NCBI GenBank assembly: GCA_949296965.1
Contig: CASFQL010000010.1
Coordinates: 62,001-126,000, forward strand
From: an uncultured Christensenella sp.
GTDB lineage: Bacteria > Bacillota > Clostridia > Christensenellales > UBA1242
Length of the DNA: 64,000 bases
Direction of reading: 5' to 3'
The notes below the pieces were generated by a model. That model was not told the origin of the DNA and ran no database searches. It was given only the letters and a program-made list of their open reading frames with translations. Each line of letters starts with the position of its first letter. Position 1 is the first letter of the stretch. This document shows, in pieces, positions 43,213 through 52,562 of the stretch. A program made the position numbers and the translations under genes.

Positions 43213-43675
43213 ATTTATGAGAATATATGGTATAGGAACTAGCAAATTAAGATAGATTAATAAGATAAATTAGTTTGTAGATTTATAGATAGTTTATTAA
43301 CTATTATAATTATGTTGAAAATCTGTTAACTCAATTAACATTTTTAGTGTTATTAAGTAATGTAAGGAAGTGAGGTTAATTGATGATTTTATTAATTGTT
43401 AAAACTTAAATATTTTTATATTGACTTATTGTTAAAATTTACAAATTAATATTTTTGATATATTACTAAATTTTACTAATTGATATATTATTAAATTTTA
43501 CTATTTGTTAATATTACTAATTGATTGATGGTTATTTTTTGAGGTTATTTTAATTAAAAATTATTATATTAAAAAAGTATTTGCCATATTCTCTAAAAAT
43601 TAAATTTAAAAGTTAAAGCAAAAAAATTAATTTAAAATAATTCTAAAATAAGAATTGTCTTTCATATAATTTAAT
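43213..43675. other. AT-rich region with 25-bp tandem repeats
   Basis: No gene visible. 43457-43481 and 43482-43506 are a tandem pair (GATATATTACTAAATTTTAC.. / GATATATTATTAAATTTTAC..), with a degenerate third copy behind. The end of the region carries TATAAT (43665-43670), 5 nt before the lipoprotein ATG. Confidence 0.5.
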
Positions 43676-44350
43676 ATGAAAAATATTTTGAAAATTTTTG
43701 GAGTTATAGTTTTTGTTTTTGTTTCATCTCTATGCCTTCTTGCTTGTAATAAGTCCATTGAAGAAATAATAAGTGGACAAGTTAGTGAGTATAGGGAAGA
43801 TTTCTTTTTTGCTAGTAGTGATGACGGAAGTGTGAGTTTTACTGATGGACAAAGGGAAATTGATTTTGTTACTAATGGTATGCCTACTAAGTTGGTAGAT
43901 TTTGGAGTCCTTGTGTTTAAGACAGACAAAGACTTTGGGGATAGTCCTAAGTTTAAATTTTTAGTTAATGACAAAGTTTATGAAGGTAATTTTGAAAGAA
44001 ATCCTTTTGATAATACATACGTGGTAGATTTATTAGTTAAGGTTAATAGCCAAGACAAACTTGTTTTTTCGATGCCTGAGTATGGTGTAAATGAAATTAC
44101 TTTACAATGTTTATCAAAAGATTGGGAAATTTCGTGTTCTAAGGCACTTGATATCTTCTGTAAAAACAATTCCTCAAAGTTACAAGAATATGTGGATAAA
44201 GATAATTTTGAGGGAGAGATTTTTATCAAAATAGTTGCAGATAAAAAACAACCAGATAATATTTATTGGTATGTCCTTTGCGTTTGCCAAGATGGAAATG
44301 TTATTTCAAATTTAATAAGTGTTACAAGTGGAGAAATTGTTCAAAATTAA
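43676..44350 (+). CDS. Lipoprotein of unknown function
   Basis: 224 residues. N-terminal signal with lipobox LLAC (Cys ~23), so it is a likely substrate of Lgt. The mature part is beta-rich and unrecognised. TATAAT ends 5 nt before the ATG and there is no ribosome site, indicating a leaderless message. Confidence 0.8.
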   Translation: MKNILKIFGVIVFVFVSSLCLLACNKSIEEIISGQVSEYREDFFFASSDDGSVSFTDGQREIDFVTNGMPTKLVDFGVLVFKTDKDFGDSPKFKFLVNDKVYEGNFERNPFDNTYVVDLLVKVNSQDKLVFSMPEYGVNEITLQCLSKDWEISCSKALDIFCKNNSSKLQEYVDKDNFEGEIFIKIVADKKQPDNIYWYVLCVCQDGNVISNLISVTSGEIVQN

Positions 44351-44360
44351 TATTAAAATT

Positions 44361-44398
44361 AAAATGCTATTTAGTTTGACAAATAGCATTTTGTTTTT
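44361..44398 (+). terminator. Terminator after the lipoprotein gene
   Basis: 12-bp perfect stem AAAATGCTATTT / AAATAGCATTTT, 8-nt loop, followed by GTTTTT. Confidence 0.85.
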
Positions 44399-44421
44399 GC
44401 GTTTAGAGTATTTGAATTTTG

Positions 44422-44450
44422 TTGAATAATTTTTAAAAATTTGTTATAAT
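44422..44450 (+). promoter_or_regulatory. hflX promoter, leaderless
   Basis: TTGAAT (44422-44427), 17-nt spacer, TATAAT (44445-44450), 7 nt to the ATG at 44458. Confidence 0.75.
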
Positions 44451-44457
44451 TTTTACT

Positions 44458-45546
44458 ATGAAAACAAAAACACATAAAACTGAGCAAGAAAAAGAGAAAG
44501 CAATCATTGTTGGGGTTGCTTTTAATAAAATTGGAGTTAATTTTGAAAACGAACTTGACGAATTGTCAAGTCTTTGCTATACAGCAGGGCTTGAAGTCGT
44601 TGCATCAACTTATCAAAATATAAAAGAACAAAATGCTTCAACTTTGTTAGGCAGTGGAAAAATTGATGAGATTAAGCAACTTGTAAAAAATTTTTCAGCA
44701 CAGGTGGTCATTATAGATTGCGAGTTGTCGGGCTCTCAAATAAATAATATTTCTCAAATTGTTGAAGTTAAGGTTATTGATAGGTCAATGTTAATCTTAG
44801 ACATTTTTGCTAATAGGGCAACGACAAATGAAGGGAGATTACAAGTTAGACTTGCACAATTAAAATATTCTTTGCCTAGAATTAATGGGATTTCTAATTC
44901 ATCAGGTAGATTTGGTGGCGGGGTTGGTATGCGTGGACCGGGTGAAACTAAACTTGAAATGAATAAACGAGTTATCAGGGAAGATATTTTAAAACTTGAA
45001 AAAGAAATTAGTAAACTTAAACAACAAAGAACTATACAAAAAAGTGAAAGAAAGAAAAATAGAGTAAAACAAGTTGCTATTGTAGGTTATACTAATGCAG
45101 GGAAGTCTACTTTAATGAATACTATAACTAAGGCGGGAATTTATGCTGACGACCTTTTGTTTGCAACCCTTGATACGACTTCTAGGACTCTTTGGCTTGG
45201 AGAAAATAAAAAAGTTGTTCTTGTCGATACGGTAGGTTTTATTGATAAACTTCCACACGCATTCATTCAAGCATTTAATGCCACTCTTGAAGAAACGGCT
45301 GATGCAGACCTTTTATTGCATGTTGTTGATATTTCGGATAGAAATTATAAGGATAAAATAGAAGTTGTTAATGGTGTTTTAAAAGAAATTGGGGCGGACA
45401 AAATACCAATGATATATGTTTACAATAAAGTTGATAAATTAAGCCGACCTTTTGAGTTGCCTGAAAATACTGTCCCAATTAGTGCTAAGACTAATTACGG
45501 CATAGAAGTTTTGAAAGAAAGAATAGTAGAAAAACTATTTGAATAA
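44458..45546 (+). CDS. hflX: GTPase HflX
   Basis: 362 residues. HflX is a ribosome-associated GTPase that splits stalled ribosomes. The N-terminal domain has GSGKIDEIK (~62) and the linker GRFGGGVGMRGPGETKLE (~155-170) is diagnostic. The G domain begins with VGYTNAGKSTLMN (~210) and continues with DTVGFI and YNKVDK. The C-terminus is short. Confidence 0.95.
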   Translation: MKTKTHKTEQEKEKAIIVGVAFNKIGVNFENELDELSSLCYTAGLEVVASTYQNIKEQNASTLLGSGKIDEIKQLVKNFSAQVVIIDCELSGSQINNISQIVEVKVIDRSMLILDIFANRATTNEGRLQVRLAQLKYSLPRINGISNSSGRFGGGVGMRGPGETKLEMNKRVIREDILKLEKEISKLKQQRTIQKSERKKNRVKQVAIVGYTNAGKSTLMNTITKAGIYADDLLFATLDTTSRTLWLGENKKVVLVDTVGFIDKLPHAFIQAFNATLEETADADLLLHVVDISDRNYKDKIEVVNGVLKEIGADKIPMIYVYNKVDKLSRPFELPENTVPISAKTNYGIEVLKERIVEKLFE

Positions 45547-45610
45547 AAAATTAGAAATTTATTAGAATTGTATATTTTTCATTTTTGATTAAAAACAAAA
45601 AAATTAAAAT

Positions 45611-45706
45611 AATAATCTATTTTTAAAGTAGAAATAATCTATCTTAAAGTAGAAATAATCTATCTTAAAGTAGAGATAATCTATTTTATTAGGTAGATTA
45701 TTTTTT
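45611..45706 (+). repeat. Tandem 21-nt repeats ending in a terminator
   Basis: Three near-identical units (AATAATCTATCTTAAAGTAGA, starts 45611, 45633, 45654) and a diverged fourth from 45675. The last forms ATAATCTA / TAGATTAT followed by a T run, a likely hflX terminator. The rest of 45547-45885 shows no gene. Confidence 0.75.
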
Positions 45707-45885
45707 ATTTTAAAATATGTTCATTTGTGCATATAAAAATTTTTTTTAAATAATTAACACTTTTTGTTTTTTTTAAATATTATGAAATAGAAACTAATGA
45801 AAAAGACAAAGAGAACAAAAGATACAAATACATATTTTCTTAAATGAAAATAAAAACACTTAGAAAAATTTTAAAGGAGATACTT

Positions 45886-46083
45886 ATGAACTTTTTTAAT
45901 AATTCATGTGGCGGAAACTGCTCTTGCGGTTGCGGAAATGGTTCATGCCTTGCATTGTTAATCTTATTACTTTGCAATTGCAATTGTGGTATGGGTCAGG
46001 GCATTGATTGTTGCACTCTCATATTATTAATTTTATTACTTGGTTGTGGCTGTGGCTGTGGTTGCAATAACTCAAATTGCTAA
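45886..46083 (+). CDS. 65-residue cysteine-rich protein
   Basis: 65 residues of which 15 are cysteine, mostly in CxC runs (12-16, 30-34, 54-60), and two nine-residue leucine/isoleucine blocks (~22-29 and 45-52). ATG 45886 has AAAGGAG upstream. Not recognised; small Cys/Gly-rich proteins with hydrophobic blocks occur in spore coats of Bacillota, and metal binding or disulfide cross-linking are both possible. Confidence 0.7.
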   Translation: MNFFNNSCGGNCSCGCGNGSCLALLILLLCNCNCGMGQGIDCCTLILLILLLGCGCGCGCNNSNC

Positions 46084-46108
46084 TTAAAAAAAGGAACACA
46101 AATGTTAA

Positions 46109-46148
46109 AAAAAGAGCATAAGTGCAAAAACTTTTGCTCTTTTTGTCT
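46109..46148 (+). terminator. Terminator after the cysteine-rich gene
   Basis: AAAAAGAGCA / TGCTCTTTTT stem with an inner AAGT / ACTT, followed by T-rich sequence. Confidence 0.75.
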
Positions 46149-46283
46149 TTTTTTAGATTTTTTACAATTTCTTACATATTTTGGAAAATTTAACTAAAAA
46201 TACTATTGATTTTGAAAATAGTTGTCGGCTAAGAAAATTTTTGAATAAAATTTAAAAATTTGGCAATAATTTTGCTCTTTTTG

Positions 46284-46312
46284 TTGACAATAAAAGGGCA
46301 ATATTGTAAAAT
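46284..46312 (+). promoter_or_regulatory. Promoter of the large surface-protein gene
   Basis: TTGACA (46284-46289), 17 nt, TAAAAT (46307-46312). It leaves a leader of about 120 nt with a hairpin ATCAAC / GTTGAT before the ribosome site. Confidence 0.7.
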
Positions 46313-46438
46313 TAACTCGCTTTATTATTAAGGTTTTAGTTGAATTTGTTTGCAATTTCATTCAAAATCACTTAAAATAAGCGTCAAATCAACAAAAATC
46401 TTATGTTGATTGACAAATTTATAGGAGAGATTTTAATT

Positions 46439-49400
46439 ATGACTAGACTTAAAAAAATTCTTGCTACGGGACTTATGATTCTTGTTTCTTGTTGCACTTA
46501 TTTAGGTTCAGCAATTGTTAATGTTGCTCAATCACTTTTTTCTTTTAAGAGTGCTAGTGCAGTATCTTTTAACCCAGGTAATACTAATGATAGTGCTTCC
46601 ACTAAAAATGGGGATATCTTGTCTATTCCAGCATTACCAACTGATGGAATGGTAGGTAAGAATATACTTTTACCACTTGATACGGTTAAAACTTATTCGG
46701 ATGCTGAGCAAAATTCGGAAACAACAACAAATAAATTGTTTGTTGAAATTATTGATCCACTTGGACAATCTTTGACATCATACAACGAAAATGGAAGTAG
46801 CAAGCAAGATTATACTGTTTCTAATGATGCTAGCCAAGTTACTGTTGGTTCTTCAATTACACTTAATCCAAAAATGAGCGGTATTTATACTGTGATTTAT
46901 CATACTTTAAATGCAAGCGAAGTATGGTCTTCTTCTTATGAAAATAAAATTGCAGTTACATCTTTAAAATACAATATGAAGTTCATTACTAATGGTTCAA
47001 TAGTAATGCCTAATACTGTTAAGATTTATGATGCTACTAGTGAGAATGCTTATCTTAATAATGTTAATATTGGTTTGCCTTTGTTATATGATGAAAATGG
47101 TAGTTTGATTGAAAATACTGATATTCTTCTTAAAATTGACGGGCAAGAGCAAGACTATGTTATAAAATATGAAAATTTAGCAGACAAAAAATTAAATGAA
47201 GTAAGTAAATTAACAGGTAGTGATGCTACTGTTAATACTTATACTGAATATAAAACTTATACAATTAGACTTGCTACAGATGAAGATGCTTCTCTTAAAT
47301 ATTCATTAAACATCAATATTAATGGAACAATAAATTTACCAGCAAATGTCAGCAATAGTGCAGTTGTTTATGATTTAAATGCTATTTCTTTTGTTGCAGT
47401 AAAAGGTAACAATAAAATAAGTTATACTTTTAACGAAAATAATAATTATGTTTCAAGTATTGGTTACACTGTTGAAGGTGATAGCGAATACGAAATTGAC
47501 GATATTGAATTACTTGCTACTCCAACTTCAACGTTAAAAGATTCAAGTGTAAGTTATTATACAAAAAAATATTTATCATCAGTTTCAGCCGTTGATAAAA
47601 ACAATGATAACACCGCAGTAAATGCTTTCTATTATTATGTTATTTATGAAGTTGATAATAATGGTAATAAAACTACCAGTAATGTTGAAATTGGTAGGGA
47701 TGAAAATGGTTACTATTTCATTCCTAAGGCAAACGGTAAGTATGAGATTTATTATAATGTCCTTGATTTTTATGGAAACACTGTTAAAGGTGACAACAAA
47801 GAACAAAATGACTATGAAGTAACTGTTACTGATAGAATAGCCCCTGATTTTGTTTACACAAATAGTTATGATTATACAAATTCTGACCTTACTAGCGATG
47901 ATTTGGAAGATATTTCATATAAGATTGCTAATAAAGTTCAACTAAGCACTGATGATGAAAATCATACAAAACTTGTAATCCCTGCCGTATGGGCAAAAGA
48001 CCAAGGAGAAAACACCGTTTCGACTTTAACTAGATATATTAAGTCTAATTCAAAAACTTTCTTAAATAATAATGGTGAATCAGTAGAAGGTTATTTATAT
48101 ATTAATGACAATTCTGGCTCAACAAGAGTAAGCGGTTTTGATTTGCCTGAGGGGGTTGACCTTGAAAGTATAATTTCATTTGATGGTATTAGTTTAGATG
48201 AAGAAACGGGAGATTATGTATTCCCAGAAGGTGTAACGGGAAATGAATTAAGAAATTTAAAATCTTCAAAACTTGTTACTATTGACCTTGACCCAGCACT
48301 CTTCCAACCAGGAACATATACCTTAACACTTGAAGTTTCTGATGGCTCAAATAGCAATACTTTAAATAAAACATATACTTTTGAAATTGTCGGGGCAGAT
48401 GAAACATTTGAAGAAACAAGACCAACTGTAAAATTTGGAACATTGACAGTTGGAGATGTTATAGAAAATCAAAAAGTTTCTATTGCTGTTCCTACCGCAA
48501 CTGATAGCGTTGATACAAGGTTACTTGTTAAGTATTATGTAGTTGTTGATGGTAGTTATGTTGAAGTAAATACCGATGAAGATGGAAAAAATATTGTATT
48601 TAATACTAGTGATGAATTAACAACAGGCACATCAATATATAAGGCTGCATCTACTAGCGGAAAAGATATCGAAGTCGTAGCCATTGCTTATAATGATTAT
48701 GCTAATTACGACCTTGATGTTAACGAAATAATTAATAACTATGACAAACAAGACGAAAAATTTAAAGGTATTGCAAAGGGTTCAGTTTTAATTTCATTAA
48801 AAAGTAAAACAACTGACACCATTGCTCCTAAATTCATTAGTTTTGGGACACAAAATGAATCAGTAATTCAAAATCAATCTTATACTTTACAAGATTTTAC
48901 TTTTAAAGATGACACAAGAAACGCCAAAGTTTATATTGAAATAACCGATACAAAGGGTAATCAATATGCTTATCAAGGCGGGAAAAAGACTATTGAAGAA
49001 GTTTCAGATGGTGAGTATTTATATAAATATACAATCTCTGGTGTTTCGTTTATTCCAACTAATGCCGACGCAGATAATTATTACACAGTAAAATATACCA
49101 TAGTTGATGGTGGAAATAATGTTGTTTCATATTCATTTGTTTTAGTCGCTCCACAGGATAAGACACCACCTGTTATAACAGGATTTGACGGTTCTTCAAG
49201 TGAAATTGAACTTGGACAAACAGTTACTATTAACGGACTTACTGTAACTGACAATAGAACAGGTTCAAAACAAGTAACTTTTGTTGTAACTACAAAATTA
49301 GATGGTAACGAACTTCTTAACGGTGCAGAAGTAAAGCAAGAAGATAATTCAATTAGATTTACACCTGACCAAATAGGAACTTATACCCTTGAAATAGTTG

Positions 49401-50449
49401 CTATTGATGAAGCAAATAATCAATCTGAACCAAGGACTATTTCTATTGTTGTAAAAGATTCCTATAAACCTGTTATTGAAGTTAATGGCTCGACCGTAAT
49501 TCCTGCGGTTAGTGAAGATAAAATTATTAAAAATGATGATACAGGCGAAGAAGATTATTCGAATATAATTATCGAACTTCCAACATTTACTGTCGCTGAT
49601 TATATTGATAGTGATAGTAGTGAAATGAATACTATGACAAAAACAACAGGTAAAATTACAATTTCAACCCCAGAAGCAGAAGATAGTAAAATTACTGCAA
49701 CTGTATATGAATATAATTTAGATGGTTCTTTTGTTGGAGAAGATAAAGATAATTATTTGAATTTTAGGCTTGAAGATGGCGTATTCAAATTTACTCCTTT
49801 TGCTCGTGGTGTTTATACAATAACCTATTCGGGTTCTGATGGCACAAATTCTGCTGATGAGATAGAATTTACAGTTGATGTTGGACAAATTACAAAACCT
49901 ACAATTTATTTATCAAGTGGCTTTAATTCACTTTTAAGCAAAGGTTTCGTATTGGATGATAATTCTACTTTAAAAGTCAACACAAGGGCATATTTATCTA
50001 AAGTTGGAGTTGATTTGAGTGGTATTGATGATTTGTGTTTAACAGTCCAAGATGACTATGGATTTAACAATGTAAATACTGATGAAGATAATAATGATGC
50101 AGAATATATAATTGCAACAGTTAGATTAGTTGGACCAAATGGTTCGAGTGTTACAAAGAGTGACGAATCTGATGGGGATATTGCTTTGTATGACTTAACT
50201 CAAACTGGAACTTATAAACTTGAATTTACTATAAAAAATAAATTAAATGTTGAAAGAACTTATTCTACAACTTTTGAAGTTAAAGCAAAAGAAGTAAATA
50301 CAGTAGATACAACTAAAATTTTAGGAACAGTCTTAATTATTGTTTCAGCAGTTATTCTTGTTGGTGTTATTATTTACTTTGTAAAAGGAACAAAGATGCT
50401 CCCAAAAAAGAAAGAAAAAAATAAGAACAAATCAAAAAGTGAAGAATAA
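46439..50449 (+). CDS. Large membrane-anchored surface protein with Ig-like repeats
   Basis: 1336 residues from ATG 46439 (TAGGAG upstream). A signal peptide (~1-40) is followed by a long Thr/Asn/Asp-rich beta region with bacterial Ig-like modules that begin with D-x-APxF or DKTPPVI (e.g. near residues 480, 790, 910). A C-terminal membrane helix (~1295-1315) and a basic Lys-rich tail anchor it. No sortase motif. It is probably an adhesin or wall-layer protein; ligand unknown. Confidence 0.8.
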   Translation: MTRLKKILATGLMILVSCCTYLGSAIVNVAQSLFSFKSASAVSFNPGNTNDSASTKNGDILSIPALPTDGMVGKNILLPLDTVKTYSDAEQNSETTTNKLFVEIIDPLGQSLTSYNENGSSKQDYTVSNDASQVTVGSSITLNPKMSGIYTVIYHTLNASEVWSSSYENKIAVTSLKYNMKFITNGSIVMPNTVKIYDATSENAYLNNVNIGLPLLYDENGSLIENTDILLKIDGQEQDYVIKYENLADKKLNEVSKLTGSDATVNTYTEYKTYTIRLATDEDASLKYSLNININGTINLPANVSNSAVVYDLNAISFVAVKGNNKISYTFNENNNYVSSIGYTVEGDSEYEIDDIELLATPTSTLKDSSVSYYTKKYLSSVSAVDKNNDNTAVNAFYYYVIYEVDNNGNKTTSNVEIGRDENGYYFIPKANGKYEIYYNVLDFYGNTVKGDNKEQNDYEVTVTDRIAPDFVYTNSYDYTNSDLTSDDLEDISYKIANKVQLSTDDENHTKLVIPAVWAKDQGENTVSTLTRYIKSNSKTFLNNNGESVEGYLYINDNSGSTRVSGFDLPEGVDLESIISFDGISLDEETGDYVFPEGVTGNELRNLKSSKLVTIDLDPALFQPGTYTLTLEVSDGSNSNTLNKTYTFEIVGADETFEETRPTVKFGTLTVGDVIENQKVSIAVPTATDSVDTRLLVKYYVVVDGSYVEVNTDEDGKNIVFNTSDELTTGTSIYKAASTSGKDIEVVAIAYNDYANYDLDVNEIINNYDKQDEKFKGIAKGSVLISLKSKTTDTIAPKFISFGTQNESVIQNQSYTLQDFTFKDDTRNAKVYIEITDTKGNQYAYQGGKKTIEEVSDGEYLYKYTISGVSFIPTNADADNYYTVKYTIVDGGNNVVSYSFVLVAPQDKTPPVITGFDGSSSEIELGQTVTINGLTVTDNRTGSKQVTFVVTTKLDGNELLNGAEVKQEDNSIRFTPDQIGTYTLEIVAIDEANNQSEPRTISIVVKDSYKPVIEVNGSTVIPAVSEDKIIKNDDTGEEDYSNIIIELPTFTVADYIDSDSSEMNTMTKTTGKITISTPEAEDSKITATVYEYNLDGSFVGEDKDNYLNFRLEDGVFKFTPFARGVYTITYSGSDGTNSADEIEFTVDVGQITKPTIYLSSGFNSLLSKGFVLDDNSTLKVNTRAYLSKVGVDLSGIDDLCLTVQDDYGFNNVNTDEDNNDAEYIIATVRLVGPNGSSVTKSDESDGDIALYDLTQTGTYKLEFTIKNKLNVERTYSTTFEVKAKEVNTVDTTKILGTVLIIVSAVILVGVIIYFVKGTKMLPKKKEKNKNKSKSEE

Positions 50450-50458
50450 TACTTTATA

Positions 50459-50491
50459 AAAAATACTTAACAAATTTGTTAAGTATTTTTT
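50459..50491 (+). terminator. Terminator after the surface-protein gene
   Basis: Near-perfect palindrome with TACTTAACAAA / TTTGTTAAGTA arms, ending in seven T. Confidence 0.8.
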
Positions 50492-50587
50492 TGTGCAGTT
50501 TTGAATACAAAAAACATTGATTTTTATAATAACCTGTGTAAAAATGTATCTAAAAGCAAATATTAATATAAAGGATAAACTAAGTTA

Positions 50588-52552
50588 ATGGGTTATGATT
50601 TAAAATCTAATTATAGTTTGTGTGGCGACCAACCACAAGCAGTTGAAAGTATTGTAAATGGTATAAAACAAGGTTTAAAAGAACAGGTTTTACAAGGTGT
50701 TACAGGTAGTGGAAAAACTTTTACAATGGCAAATATTATTAAACAAGTTAATAAGCCAACTCTTGTTTTAGCACATAATAAAACACTAGCAGGTCAACTT
50801 TGTAATGAATTTAGAGAGTTTTTCCCAAATAATAGAGTTGAATATTTTGTTTCATATTATGACTACTATCAACCAGAGGCTTATATTGTTAGAAGTGATA
50901 CTTATATTGAAAAAGATTCTTCTGTTAATGAAGAAATCGATAAACTTAGGCATTCGGCAACGAGTTCACTCCTTGAAACAGAAAATGTTATTGTCGTTGC
51001 TTCTGTTTCTTGCATTTATGCTCTTGGCGGACCAAAAGAATACTACGATATGCATATTTCAATTAGAGTAGGCGAAGATTATGATGAAAAAGAAATAATA
51101 AGAAGATTGATTGAGATAAGGTATGAGAGAAATGATATCGATTTTAAAAGGGGAACTTTCAGAGTAAGGGGTGATGTTTTAGATATTATTCCAGCGAATT
51201 CAAAGGAAAAAGCAATAAGGGTGGAGTTTTTTGATAAAACAGTTGAAAGAATTTATGAATTTGATGTCATTACGAACAAACCAACTAGCGAATTAAAGCA
51301 TGTTGCGATTTTTCCCGCAACACACTATGCTGTAAAAAGTGAAAACCTTTTAAAAGCATTAGACAATATCATAAAAGATAGAGATGAAGAAGTTAAAGCA
51401 TTTTTAGATAATGGTAAATATATAGAGGCTCAAAGACTTAAAGAAAGAGTTAGTTATGATGTTGAAATGATGCGTGAGATTGGCTACTGCAACGGAATTG
51501 AAAATTATTCTAGGTATTTTGATGGAAGAAGTCCCGGGCAAGCCCCATATACATTACTTGACTATTTTAAAGATGACTTTTTACTTTTTATTGATGAAAG
51601 TCATATAACACTTCCGCAAGTTAGAGGTATGTATAATGGAGATAGACAAAGAAAATCTACATTAATTCAATATGGTTTTAGACTAAAATCAGCACTTGAT
51701 AATAGGCCACTTAATTTTGAAGAATTTAACAAAAGAATAAATCAAGTTGTTTATGTTTCTGCGACTCCTTCAAGTTATGAACTTTCAAGGGCAGAAAATG
51801 TTGCAGTCCAGTTGATTAGACCAACGGGACTTTTAGACCCTATTGTTGAGGTTAGACCTTCCAAATATCAAATTGATGATTTGATTGAAGAAATTCATAG
51901 GGTTGTTGAAAAAAAAGGTAGAGTATTAATTACAACTTTAACAAAAAAAATGGCTGAAAGTTTGACCGATTATTTAATAGATTTTAAAATTAAAGTTAGA
52001 TATATGCATTCTGATATTGACACAATGGAGAGGTTGGATATTATTAATGGGTTAAGGCGAGGGTCTTTTGATGTCTTAGTTGGAATTAATCTTTTAAGAG
52101 AGGGACTTGATATCCCAGAAGTAATGCTTGTTGCTATACTAGATGCCGATAAGGAAGGTTTTTTAAGAAGCGAAACTTCTTTAATTCAAACAATTGGTAG
52201 AGCAGCTAGAAATAGTGAATCAAAGGTTATAATGTATGCAGATACAATTACTAAATCAATGCAAGTTGCTATTGATACAACTAATAAAAGAAGGGAAATT
52301 CAGCAAAAATTTAATGAAGAACATGGCATAATACCTAGAACTATTATTAAGGCTTTGCCTCCCGCTCTTGAAATCTCTACAAAACTTACTAATTCTAAGA
52401 AAACTGAGAAAAAATATACCAGAAAAGAAATACAAGACGAAATTAATTCTCTTAAAAATCTTATGGATATTTCAGTTAAGTCTTTAGATTTTGAAACCGC
52501 TATTAAATTAAGAGATAGAATTGGTGAATTAAAAAATTTATTACACGATTAA
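50588..52552 (+). CDS. uvrB: Excinuclease ABC subunit B
   Basis: 654 residues. UvrB verifies DNA damage and loads UvrC in nucleotide excision repair. Walker A GVTGSGKT (~38-45), beta-hairpin region [11 protein letters not shown] (~95), helicase motifs DESH (~338) and VSATPS (~400), and the C-terminal UVR helix that binds UvrC (~610-650). AAGGA lies upstream of the ATG. It forms an operon with uvrA, 10 nt downstream. Confidence 0.97.
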   Translation: MGYDLKSNYSLCGDQPQAVESIVNGIKQGLKEQVLQGVTGSGKTFTMANIIKQVNKPTLVLAHNKTLAGQLCNEFREFFPNNRVEYFVSYYDYYQPEAYIVRSDTYIEKDSSVNEEIDKLRHSATSSLLETENVIVVASVSCIYALGGPKEYYDMHISIRVGEDYDEKEIIRRLIEIRYERNDIDFKRGTFRVRGDVLDIIPANSKEKAIRVEFFDKTVERIYEFDVITNKPTSELKHVAIFPATHYAVKSENLLKALDNIIKDRDEEVKAFLDNGKYIEAQRLKERVSYDVEMMREIGYCNGIENYSRYFDGRSPGQAPYTLLDYFKDDFLLFIDESHITLPQVRGMYNGDRQRKSTLIQYGFRLKSALDNRPLNFEEFNKRINQVVYVSATPSSYELSRAENVAVQLIRPTGLLDPIVEVRPSKYQIDDLIEEIHRVVEKKGRVLITTLTKKMAESLTDYLIDFKIKVRYMHSDIDTMERLDIINGLRRGSFDVLVGINLLREGLDIPEVMLVAILDADKEGFLRSETSLIQTIGRAARNSESKVIMYADTITKSMQVAIDTTNKRREIQQKFNEEHGIIPRTIIKALPPALEISTKLTNSKKTEKKYTRKEIQDEINSLKNLMDISVKSLDFETAIKLRDRIGELKNLLHD

Positions 52553-52562
52553 AGGGGAAAAA

